A program made the translations under genes and the position numbers. A DNA stretch of 22,960 nucleotides from Oppiella nova (Eukaryota; Arthropoda; Arachnida; Sarcoptiformes; Oppiidae), in the NCBI GenBank assembly GCA_905397405.1, contig CAJPVJ010000570.1, positions 1 through 22,960 on the forward strand, in the 5' to 3' direction. Below are positions 8,506 through 18,891 of this stretch, one piece after another; position 1 is the first letter of the stretch; every line of letters starts with the position of its first letter. The notes under the pieces were generated by a model. That model was given only the letters and a program-made list of their open reading frames with translations. It ran no database searches and was not told where the DNA came from.

Positions 8506-11500
8506 AGACTCTTTCGTGTCAAGTGATTGCATTATGGCTGAAATGCTGTGAATTTGATTAGAGTTTGGCTTTGCTTTCACACAATTAAAGCCTAAACCAA
8601 ACACTACTACTGAACAGAAGATCCAATTGATATCCAAAGGTAGGTATTGTATTGCTTTGTACGGCAATTGTATTGCAATTGTAGAGCAATGCCTACAACT
8701 CTCTCTCTTATATCTAATAGAGTATTAGTTAAGTATAAAAACTGACGGCAACTCTATTGCCATCGCAAGCATACCATCACTATTGCTATGAAATCGCAAG
8801 CTTTTAATGCCAGCCTTTTTAGCAAAAAATATCTAAACTATTGATTCGTTTTTTTGTCACTTTTTTCAACATTCAAATGCATAACACTTACGCCAAACTT
8901 TATCCCATTTTCGGCCTTTATTTGCAAACTTTTATTTTAACAATATATTCATTTAATATACTTTAAATACTTTTTGACTCTTTGAGGTAACATTGACTTA
9001 ATATAACAATTCAACATATTTGTTATAACTAATATTTTAGAAGATATGTAAAACTTTATATTGCAAATTTGATTAACAATTTAAGTGATTTTGCTTGATA
9101 AGCAATAATTGCTGACATCGTTATAATCGTTATAGAAATCATTTGGGTTAAAAGAGTTTAATGCTTTCTTATGTAGTAATTTGCATTTTATGATATAATT
9201 GGTCATATTATTGGTTCTGTATTTTATAATTTTACTCTTTTGAAAAACTTATCAAATATATTATCATTTGTAGGATTTAAATAGCAATTTTTCTCTTAAA
9301 CATTTATCATTTAAATTAACTTACGTTAATGAAACATAATAACAAATAGTTTTAATATGATTGTATGCTGCTATTATTTATTGTATACATAACGGTTATT
9401 GAGTTTTATTTATTTATCATAACTTTTATTCTTTACTTTTGTTTTTATGGAAGTTTTTATTTGATTAAACGTTAGAATTAAAAAACAAAACTAAAATTCT
9501 TCGCAACTCTTGTGAAAAATAAGAGAAAAAATATGAATTGAGTTTAGACTGGCATTTAAATAATGGTTCAGAGTTTGCATGTATGGGTTGTGGGGATGTA
9601 TTGGTGGATATGGTCGTCAAGGCTGTCCACACACGGACCACATCGGCAGCAATGCTCGTCGATTGCATTATTGCTTAACAGACGGTTGAGAACGAGTTAT
9701 AACTTATAATCCTTGACTACACCTCTCATAAGAAGGCTTTCTTTTTGTTAACTCTTATTATTATTAAATTGAATGTCAGTTATGTTTTTAGGACTTATAT
9801 TACTGTATATTTAATATTACATGTGTATTGATATATTAAATGGAATTAATCTTATCCAAGAACTTATTTTAATAGAAAGCTAATTCTGGAAACAAAACTT
9901 TTTGATTAACTTCTTTAATTTTAACATAATACAATATTTCTATACTACTATACATTTTAAGCAAACATTTTTAAAAATTTAATTTCTTTAATAATTCTTT
10001 AAATTAATTTTAAAATTGTATACAATACTATTCATTGAATAACATGGTAAATATTTTTGAAAGCATAATCTAAAAATATAATTCTTAAACTCGTTTTTCA
10101 TATTATACTATAATTAAAATAATTAATATTTTACTATTTAAACATCTTTGCAATTCATTATGAGATAAAGTGATAAATTGTTACTAGAATTATTTGGTTC
10201 TAGTTATGTTTTGTTGGCTATTTATTTTGTTTTTATTATTTGTTATTTTAAGCTAATTTAATTGCGGATAATTGATCCTGTTGTTACAATTGATAGAACT
10301 GTTTGTTTGGTTAGTACTGAATGGTAGGAGCAATAGATAGTAATCTGAAGCAAATGTATGGTATGTTATTTGGCAGACAGTGATGCCGTGATCTAATGGA
10401 TCATTTGGTGATTGCATTTCAGACTCATTGCTGCACTCATATGAATGTATGTCTAGAATGCGAGCTCAGCCTCATCTGTACTCAACTCAAGGACGTCTGA
10501 CGAAACTTAACCCTTTAGACCCTTCAGGCACTGGTATCTAACCATTGCTTATATTGATAATTCATTGCTGCACTACTTGAGCATCAAAGCTAGTGCTGCC
10601 AGTATTTATGAGATGCAAACTTACTTACCGTACATTTGCTCCCTATCCCTATCCCTATGCCTATCATGACTTCTTACAAACAGTCTCTTTTATCTCATTA
10701 TTAAAACCGGAAAATTAATTTAAAGATTGAGTTAGACTTTAAAATTGCATAAAATGTGAACATTTGAGTGAATTTCTAAATAAATGACTGGAAACTAGTT
10801 CTCTTGATATTGAGCTATAGATTACAGATTTTAATCCATCGGCCAATGCAGAGGTCTTTTTGTCTTGAATTATATAAGTTTTGAGTGTAACTATTATAAC
10901 GGCGTTTAGTACTGAGTTTTGTTTGTGATTATTGTGAACACAATGACACGAATAGCTGTGAGTTGGCATCGGATTCAGTGTAAGTCTCGATTCCGTGGAT
11001 CGACTCAATGTTTCCGTTCAGCCCTATTCTGCCCGACTCTGCCTTTTGACACTTTGATTGATGAGCTCTCCGTTCGCCAGCGCTCAGGTCATCGAGACTG
11101 AGCTGATTGTAATCCATCAAAACTATCTCATAAGCCCTGATCACAACAACTATGTCTTAGTGTACAGTACTGTACAGACTGTGTGTGTCTGTCGGTCTGT
11201 GTCTTCTATCTATGTGTGCATTCATACGATGTGTGTATGTATTGGATGTATTGGCACACAATTTGTGCTCTACTCTCATATCACTCACATTCAGACTCAA
11301 TACTATGCTATACATGAATGCACTCTAAAATCTTTTCCAAATCTCTCTCAAATACAATGAGAAAAGTTTTTTCACAAAAACTATTTTCTTAGTAATTGCC
11401 AAACAGACCATAATATAAGTTAAAGTTGTAATTGTGTTAGAATTACATTATTCTCAACAATATTATTGTTTGTTGCCGTCTCTCGACTATAATTTATGGC

Positions 11501-11921
11501 ACTTTTAAACACTTCTTCAGTAGATATCTTTAGTTAAGCCTTTTTCACAGAATATTAAGCAAATAAAAACTTTCTATTTAATAAGAATTTGTTCAAATTA
11601 TTTAAATGTCTGGTTTTATTTTTATAATCAGTGATAACTGATTACAAATTAAACGATTCATTTATTGACAAAAAACAATAGCAAAAACGAGAGCAATGAA
11701 AACGAAATTAAAGAGATTGTTTGTCAATGAATGTAACAGTGGTTTAGAGCACAATATAATTGTCCGATTCATTCATTTATCATAAGAAAAACTCATTTCT
11801 CATTCTATCGGATGTCTCGCTATCCGAGTGTTTGTGATGTTTAGTTAACATTTGTTGTCCAATAGATCTGTGAAGCAAAGCATCTTTAAATTGTTTCGTA
11901 TGTTTTGCTCAGGTATTATAT

Positions 11922-11923
<2 letters not shown>
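8506..11923. other. Intergenic, AT-rich, no supported gene
   Basis: Contains a short CCCTAT tandem (about 10638-10660), a tRNA-like patch near 10389-10461 (TGATCTAATGG, later GTCTAGAATGC), a perfect 16-bp palindrome at 11161-11176, and a GC-richer patch at 10930-11145. The last has open frames on both strands (60-90 codons) without recognisable domains. I call no gene here. Confidence 0.4.

Positions 11924-11952
<29 letters not shown>
11924..11952. repeat. (GA)n microsatellite
   Basis: About 14 uninterrupted GA units, one of several GA/CT tracts in the window. Confidence 0.95.
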
Positions 11953-11956
<4 letters not shown>

Positions 11957-13502
11957 GGATGATAAGCCATGCGTGTCAGATACCGGGCTATTTGAGACGG
12001 TAGACAACGGTTAGTACAATTGTGTTGGAATCAGTGGTGGCAGTGATGGCATAGAGGGCTGATATATGAGAGCAGTCTCTTATGGAATCACCGCAAGGCT
12101 GGTCAAGGCTGAAACAGTTGCTACCAAATTGCAGAGCACAGGCAGTGACAAAATCACGGTTCACTTACTTTTTCAGTCTCCACTCACTCTTGGCTTCTCC
12201 TCTTCCTCTATATATGTCTGCAATTTCACGCTTTTCTCTCTCGTGAACACAATCTCTTATATAAGTTTGCATTGATTTCAGTCCTATTACTCAAATACCT
12301 GTGACTGCAATCACTTGTATGTCTCCGATCTCTTATTTCTGTCGCATCAATGCTGTACTCATTGTAACTGTTGGAGCAATACTTGCATTCACTAAGACTT
12401 ACCACCGATGACTGAGTCATGGATCACGTTATCTCTTAACAACTCATCTATTATTAGTCAAATTGTTTGCAATACTCACTGCATTTCCTAATCAATATAA
12501 CACATGTTATATCTATACACTAATTGTTCTCTATTTGCAACTAATATCACCAAATGTTTTAATCATTCTTTAACTCAATTTATATTATTCATTTCATACA
12601 GGCACTTTGATTCTGTATAAGACTAGCATTACTATACGTCAAACGTGATAGTACTGTATGTGTTCAGTGTTCAGAGATCCCTGTCCCTGAAGCACATTCC
12701 TCAACAGTAAGGCAATGGTGGCAATAGTGACACCTCTGCATCTCAGATCTCTATTCTCTACCTTTTCTGGTGATTCTGTATTGCTTTTTATGATTAGCTC
12801 TATAGAGAGTGGGCTATAATAGCGTCAGTTGAGTGTGAGTTTGGTTAGAGTCTCGACTCGAACTCACACTCTGTTTAGCTGAGCATGAATTGGATGAATG
12901 AAACTCAACGCTTCACTTGTCTTCATATATACGTTATATACGTTTGCAATGAGTTCTTCACTTTATTTCCACGAAATTAATCAAAGTTCATGTCTTAGTC
13001 TTAGTCTTAGTTTTTACAAAATTGTTTGTACGCTTTCATACACTCAAATTGAAACTCGAAAACTTTTTCTATTCAGGTATATATTGTCTTATCTCTGACC
13101 GCAAAATTGCTTCTTTTGAGGTTTTGTCCAATTCTGTCATTATTTCAATTCAATTCATTGAACTTTTAATACACTTAATAACAATCTCTTTGAAATACTA
13201 TCTCTAACTGATCCCAACATTTTATTTACATTTAAAACATTTTTTCATTGTTTTTATTCATTCATTGTGCTCAAAATTTGAGACAATAATAGCATATCAA
13301 TTGAGTCCTATTTTCCTATTTTATTGACCAAAAACCAAATTATTAACAGTTTTTGTGCACTTTTTGTGTCACCCATTCAGACAGTGATTAACTCGTCTTA
13401 ATATTTAGTTCTCTTTTCTGTGAACCACACTATGATCTACAGTATAGCTCTGTTTTTCTCTCGACCCTCACTATTCCACAACCACTAGTCTCTCTCCTTT
13501 GT
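11953..13502. other. Intergenic, no supported gene
   Basis: The segment 11961-12000 resembles 8450-8490 (shared TAAG-CATGCG, TACC, GCT and GAGA blocks). A (GTCTTA)3 array occurs at about 12993-13011. Short open frames here show no conserved features. Confidence 0.4.
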
Positions 13503-13769
13503 AGAGAGAGAGAGAGAGAGAGAGAGAGAGCACAAGTTGGTGTCCCTTTAGAGCGAAAGAATGCATGTCTTCACATGTTTGAAAGCAGTTGTAGTGTTGA
13601 TGTCCTCTCCTTCTCTTCCTTTTGCTGATATACTGCAATACACTAATAGTAATGCCACTCAATATGACTCTTACGACACTCTTAACCAACACTACACTAC
13701 ACAACACATAAATAAGAAAAGACTTAAAATTAGAATACGAGAGAGAGAGAGAGAGAGGGAGAGAGAGCA
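13503..13769 (+). repeat. Permuted inverted repeat, left arm (GA - L1 - L2 - GA)
   Basis: The arm has a 28-base GA tract, then L1 (13531-13629, 99 bp), then one extra base, then L2 (13631-13767, 137 bp, ending in a GA tract interrupted by GGG). L1 and L2 are each present on the opposite strand in the right arm, identical over all compared bases. There, read in the same orientation, they occur in the order L2-GA-L1. The left arm is therefore a circular permutation of the right arm. Confidence 0.92.
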
Positions 13770-13963
13770 ACAAAATTAGGAGTAAAACAGCGAAAAATTT
13801 CGATTCAAGTATTACATTATAATCAGTATTGTGTGACTGCTACAGCAATGCTATGTTTTGGCCAACTTTTAGTTTTGGCACAAATAAGGGCCGAAACTTT
13901 TTTGTGCCCAAACATCCAAACATCAACACCACTGAAAAGAATGAGAAATCTATCGATTAAGTA
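13770..13963. other. Spacer between permuted repeat arms
   Basis: 194 bp. It contains two interleaved inverted repeats. GTTTTGGCC (13855-13863) pairs with GGCCGAAAC (13889-13897), and GTTTTGGCACAAA (13872-13884) pairs with TTTGTGCCCAAAC (13901-13913). The order 1-2-1'-2' is pseudoknot-like. Confidence 0.6.
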
Positions 13964-14199
13964 ATCAGCAAAAGGAAGAGAAGGAGAGGACATCAACACT
14001 ACAACTGCTTTCAAACATGTGAAGACATGCATTCTTTCGCTCTAAAGGGACACCAACTTGTGCTCTCTCTCCCTCTCTCTCTCTCTCTCTCGTATTCTAA
14101 TTTTAAGTCTTTTCTTATTTATGTGTTGTGTAGTGTAGTGTTGGTTAAGAGTGTCGTAAGAGTCATATTGAGTGGCATTACTATTAGTGTATTGCAGTA
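13964..14199 (-). repeat. Permuted inverted repeat, right arm
   Basis: 236 bp made of the complement of L1 (13964-14062) and the complement of L2 with its tract (14063-14199). The 19-base GA run before the GGG interruption has the same length in both arms, which points to a very recent event or an assembly artefact. Open frames in the two arms mirror each other only because the DNA is duplicated. Confidence 0.92.
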
Positions 14200-14252
14200 C
14201 AGAATGTGTAGGGAAGAGATGCTGAATAGTTGTAGACTTTTGGATAGAGGGG

Positions 14253-14299
14253 TAGAGCAGTGGTAGAGCACTGGTAGTTGCAATGGATGTCTTGAATGC
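14253..14299 (+). other. Weak tRNA-like segment
   Basis: TAGAGCAGTGG matches the pol III A-box consensus (TRGYNNAGYGG-like) except at one position. GTCTTGAATGC, 36 bases on, is a poor B box. No cloverleaf can be formed. It may be the head of a decayed tRNA-derived SINE. Confidence 0.2.
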
Positions 14300-17200
14300 G
14301 GGTATTCTTAACATTAGAATATGTTTAACGAGTAATTTGCTTTCACTCGACTAATTACAAAAGCAATACTTGAGATCAACTATTTTTTGTACTGTATTTG
14401 ACTGTAATATAAGGGCTAAACTGTTACTCGTAGAGCATGTGATGCTCAGCAGCATTTCTTCTCATCAATAATTACTTTGATTACTCTCTACTCCTCTCAA
14501 GAACTTATTAAGTCTTAGAGATTGTGACAAATATTCAATTCGGTCTCCAATTAATACGGCATTCATTCATACATTGAAGTCATCAACGGCTTAGTCATCA
14601 GATGCGCGCAATTTTGCATAACTTATGTTATGCTTGGCATCAAAACTCTGAGTCTTTTTTCAATTAAATTTTTGTGCCAAATCTGCTTCTAATTGAATTG
14701 CGGACCGAATTTGTGACTCTCAGTCGACGCATGCAATTACCGGTCAATGTTTTATTAAAGAATGAGTAAAACTATGTGTTATACTAATTGAAAGCACAAA
14801 TGTTTGCCTCTTTGCCCCTCCAATCCATCCAATCCTCATGTGCTTCATGTGTGGTTCATATGTGGCTCATGTGGTTCTCAGTCTTGCTGCAGCTTTACTT
14901 CACTTCAATCATATATTTCTCTTCAGGTTATATTCTTATATAAGAGTCACTCAAAGCAAAAACTTTGGATATATTTTATAACTTATATTTGGATATACAG
15001 TACAGTATTAATACAGCATTTCGGCATTCATTTGCCGACACCACTAACTCCTCATTCCATTCGTTTCACTCTAACCCACACTACCTGTCCCTCAAAATTA
15101 CAATTTATCTCACATTTTCCTAGTCTGTGCCATAAATCCTTAAATGTTATCAATAAATCGCACATTAATAGAGATTAATCTCAGAATATTTGGAAATTAT
15201 TTTTATGATTTGCATTTAATTGTGTGCATTATGTCTGGAGATAAAAAGTTCAACATTTGCGACAAAAAATGTTTGTTTTTACAGTTATTTAGTTTACTGA
15301 AAAACACAATACAGTACTGTAAATAGTGACAGGTTTAGTGTTATGTTTTACAAATCAGTTTTAACAACATTATCAACAATAATATACAATATGAAACAAT
15401 TTGCTTACAGTATTACTATAAAAGTTGCTTGAATGAAATGTCATTTTCTAAAAAGCATCCCAGGCCATTCGGGAACTCAATGTAAAGCAAAACATATTCT
15501 TCTATTATTAGAAAAGTTTTGATTATAAGTTAGTTTTGTTTGAATAATGCGTTTATAACTGACTTAAGCATTAAATGCAAGTATGAGTTGATTGAGTAAA
15601 TGCTTAGCAATAGTAATAAGTTTTGAATTGTGGTTATGTATTGATATTTATGAAAGAATTGAAATGTGGATATAGTGTAGAGATATGTCTGTCAATGACT
15701 TTGCGCGGGTGTTTGAGTATTGATGCTGTGCTTATGTTTTGTAATTCAAATATAAGGTCATGAGAGAGGTTAGACAGATGTGAACAACTTTATGTACAAA
15801 TCTTATAATATGAGCTACAGTTTAGTTGTGGACTAATAGATCTTCAACTGATGTCAGCGGGAGTTAAATGATTTATTGTTAAACCAGAAACACATCACCA
15901 CAAACAATACCAATACATCCACACAACACACACATCGCATGCAAATCATACAAATCATATCCAATAATCAATGTCTGATAACTGAGTATTTTTAAGTATT
16001 ATCAAAACTTTGACTAACTTTTGCAACTCTACTGACAAACTCTTCTCCTTGACCTCCATTAGAGCTATCCATTAAACAGTTGGCTCTACTCTATGCTAAG
16101 TCTCTCAGTCTCTCTCAACTCTAATGCAATCATTTTGACGACCCTTCTGTGGGAAATACAAATATTTGATTCAAATTCAATCTCTGTTTGATTAACAACC
16201 ATACAACTAAGTTACACAACCATTGCATTCAAATAAAGCCATCTCTTGATGGCCAGTCTTGTGATGTCAACTCTATTTCCTATCTTATCAATAGTTACAT
16301 CACTTAAGGATACAATATTTAAATTCTTCTTTTCTAATAAAACTTTTTGTTTTCTCATTTTCACTAAATATTCAATTCATTTAAAGATATTTTCATTTTG
16401 AGTTAAATATGTACTTTACAATAATTTATTATATTTATGCATTGGTAAATATGGTTTAAATACTATTTAGTATTTCTAATTATGATTACAATGGTATAGC
16501 AAACAAATGTCGCTACAATTGATATCTCATATTTGACGCGAATTTACAATTATATCAATTTGTTTCATTCACTGATTTTAGTGGCACTGATTTGTTGAGA
16601 CACGCAATTCACTTGATTTGCATTGAAAACATCAGTTGCACACAATTAGTGACAATTTTATACTTATTATGTATTTATAAACATTTTCTGTGAATCTATT
16701 TGTAGCACAAGTGTGGGTCATTCAATGTCTTGAATGAGTTTTATTGAATATAGTTCTAGTACATATTATGTACTTCAGTACTGTATGTACTTTTATTGTA
16801 GTCTTTGGCTCAAAGCCTGAGGCGTTTGGCAAGTGTTTGAAATTTGATAGTATATTGAGTGCATTGAAGAGAGTGGACAATTCTTACTACACCTCCTATT
16901 ATTCTCATTCATGATTACTATATCCCATGTTTTTTCAATATTTTTTATAAAATCTATACATTTTTTGTCTGCTGGAACTGATAGTTCTTGTAGTCTCTAA
17001 TTAGGGCACTGGAGCTCCAGTAGTTGCTGCAGGAATCACTTCCACTGCAATCATACTGTCGTATGAATTACTTTGAAGTCTCGCAGATTCCGTCACAAAA
17101 CGACATATTTTTGCCATCAAATGCAGTCAACTTTCAATGTTTCCTCTAATTTGATACCAGTCTTGCAATACATCCCACACTTATTTGTCTCTATATTTTG

Positions 17201-17734
17201 GGCGATTGGGGGCCCACTTGTGTGTGGGGCCAGTCTTTAGAACCCACTGCGTCCGCAAATTATTGTAGTGATGGATCACCTTTTGCTCCAACAAAATAAG
17301 ATGTGCCATAACGAAATCCTAAGCCATATAGACTGTACATTGAATTCATTTCTCATACTTTTTCTTATTTATACCGTTTATAACGCATTCCTACTGCCAG
17401 TGCCTTATTGTATAAGATTTTCCCACAATTGCATTCAATACAAAAGTTTGATTTTTGTTGTTAATTTCAACTTTTTAAACAACAGATCTTTTAATTGTTA
17501 GGTAAATAAATACTAAACTAAATTGATTACTATTTAGATAAAATATTGCTTAGATCTTCAATTACTCGATTAAATGTTACCAAATGATAAATAATACAAA
17601 AAAGACATTCTTTAGGAAAAAAATCTCGACTCAAGTGTTTGTATTTAAAATATAAAAACTATTGGAAAGAAGTAGTGAATGAAAGTATATTTTTATACAC
17701 ATTATATACACCGTAAATATGATTACAGTTAATA
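14300..17734. other. Intergenic, no supported gene
   Basis: The longest open frame (14804-15178, 124 codons) has compositionally biased, unrecognisable sequence. A perfect 14-bp palindrome ACTGGAGCTCCAGT lies at 17008-17021. A G-rich patch at 17201-17230 has three G runs and an imperfect hairpin (GGCCCAC/GTGGGGCC). Confidence 0.4.
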
Positions 17735-18124
17735 TAAGGTTGTGATGATAAGGAGGGGGAGCTATAGTTGACTATAGAATGGTTGTAGTGGTGGTTCGGC
17801 AGTGGATGAGTGTTTGGCACAAAGATGTGTGCAAGAAGTGAGTGGTCGGTGGTGTCTATGCCTGTTCATGAGTCTGTGGTGGGAAGCGTCGTGAGTGCAA
17901 TTGGCGCGAGTGCTCATCTGTAACATCAGAGAGTGTAGGGCTGAGCACAAGAGCTCAACTCATACTTACTTCTTGGCTGTCTTGAGTCACTCCACTCATC
18001 CAAACGTATTTCTCCACCACTGATAGAATGCCTCTCAAACTGCACTGACATTCGTTTCATGAATCCGGTGCTCACTTATTGTGAGACCTTATGAATGCTG
18101 TGTTGGAAGTGTTTGATAGTATTG
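17735..18124 (+). promoter_or_regulatory. GC-richer upstream region of the 18214 gene
   Basis: Composition shifts here from AT-rich to near-balanced, with many GTG/GAGTG words and few long A or T runs. Its position just before the first coding exon suggests a promoter-proximal region or a non-coding 5' exon. No transcription start can be fixed from the sequence. Confidence 0.3.
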
Positions 18125-18133
18125 TATATAAAG
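18125..18133 (+). promoter_or_regulatory. Candidate TATA box
   Basis: TATATAAAG, a close match to the metazoan TATA consensus, lies about 80 bases before the proposed ATG. That would place initiation near 18155-18165 with a 5' leader of about 50 bases. Such matches are common in AT-rich DNA, but this one sits in a locally GC-richer stretch. Confidence 0.3.
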
Positions 18134-18213
18134 TTGTTTAATAGTATAGCGAAGTAGTGGTTGTGGTTGTGGTGAATGAGTGGTCAACTGTGGTGTTCGG
18201 TCTATGCGTTGCA

Positions 18214-18489
18214 ATGCTGGGACCGATCGGACCCATTCAGATGCATAACTCTGTGTTGAATCCTCATCTCATTGACAACAGTATTGCCGCCGATTATGAT
18301 AACATAGCGTTCAGTGTTCCGCATCTGTATTACAATCCCCGACATATCAAACAAGAAGTTGTCAGTGAAAGTGATTGTCAGCCATCAGTGCCACAGAATT
18401 GTCACTTTCCTTTCTTTAACAAAAGCCGAATGTCTTATGACTCGAACAGAATCCTAAACTCTTCTGCAAATTCCATGTACTCAGTGAAG
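18214..18489 (+). CDS. Exon 1 of the unidentified gene
   Basis: 92 codons starting MLGPIGPIQMHNS and ending MYSVK at a GTGTGC donor. Codon composition is more balanced than in neighbouring DNA. A second possible start, at Met 18241, directly follows a CAG that could instead be a splice acceptor, though its upstream pyrimidine tract is poor. Confidence 0.6.
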
Positions 18490-18891
18490 GTGTGCCACTC
18501 TATCCTCTATCCACTCCATCCCCTCTCATCCTCTTTGCCCTTACGATCACTAATTTGTGTTAATTTTAATTTCGATCCAATGAGTGGTTTAATGTTAATC
18601 GTATGGACTTATATTTGACAGAAAGCAGCTCTGGTTTGGCCCGGAGCTCCAGACGGTGGAGTTCATGGTAAATCGACATCAGGTGCCGGCATCGCTGGAA
18701 TCGGTGGCGGAGCTGTTAACACGCCGCCCGTTTCAGGGCCCACATCGGGCCGCCCGGTGTCACCAAACTCGGGTCTCGTGCACTGGGTGTCAGTGATGGC
18801 CGATCACGCACACGTGCCCAGCCCTGCCCACTCGGCCAGCCAGCACGTCGACAGTGCATCTGTCCATTACATGTGGAACGGAGGTCTCGAG
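18214..18891 (+). CDS. Unidentified gene, N-terminal part (two exons), transcription-regulator-like
   Basis: Exons 18214-18489 and 18622-18891 join in phase 0 over a 132-bp intron with GTGTGC donor and TTTGACAG acceptor, giving 182 residues before the next donor (GAG|GTATGT). I do not recognise the family. The first part has IKQEV, which fits the sumoylation consensus (hydrophobic-K-x-E), and is rich in N, S, H and Y. The second is rich in Gly, Pro and Ser, then has a more conserved-looking stretch (LVHWVSVMADHAH ... HYMWNGGLE) whose Trp and Met residues suggest a short functional motif. This resembles the disordered N-terminal region of a metazoan transcription factor, but that is inference. 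ATG 18214 has G at -3 and follows the TATA-like element. The frame is open upstream to 18145, so an earlier acceptor is possible. The rest of the gene lies beyond the window. Confidence 0.65.
18622..18891 (+). CDS. Exon 2 of the unidentified gene
   Basis: 90 codons from KAALVWPGAPDGG to HYMWNGGLE. It is the most GC-rich stretch of the window and stands out sharply from the AT-rich flanks, with third positions mostly G or C. It keeps phase 0 at both ends, so it could be skipped without a frameshift. The minus strand also has a 72-codon open frame here, a shadow of the same composition. Confidence 0.7.

Noticed and set aside
9465-9668. Minus-strand 67-codon frame
   Set aside because: Short, no homology recognised, and its C-terminal part is AT-driven low complexity.
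8506-10388. Search for transposon or retroelement coding sequence in the long gap
   Set aside because: No transposase, reverse transcriptase or integrase motif and no clear terminal repeats were seen on either strand.
10638-10660. CCCTAT tandem as a telomere-like repeat
   Set aside because: Only about three units, and it does not match the arthropod TTAGG telomere repeat.
10929-11144. Minus-strand 71-codon frame with acidic, protein-like composition
   Set aside because: Overlaps a 60-codon plus-strand frame in the same GC-richer patch. No convincing acceptor and donor pair and no recognisable family. Could be a lone exon, but unsupported.
12993-13011. (GTCTTA)3 as a telomere remnant
   Set aside because: Three units only, motif not telomeric; a simple short tandem.
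13471-14314. Overlapping open frames on both strands with shared peptides
   Set aside because: Produced by the inverted duplication. The RERERE and SLSLSL stretches are translations of GA/CT microsatellites.
14804-15178. Longest intergenic plus-strand frame, 124 codons
   Set aside because: Residue bias matches T/C-rich DNA, with no domain, no nearby promoter and no conserved pattern.
17201-17230. G-rich patch as a G-quadruplex
   Set aside because: Only three runs of three or more G, so a canonical four-run quadruplex is not possible.
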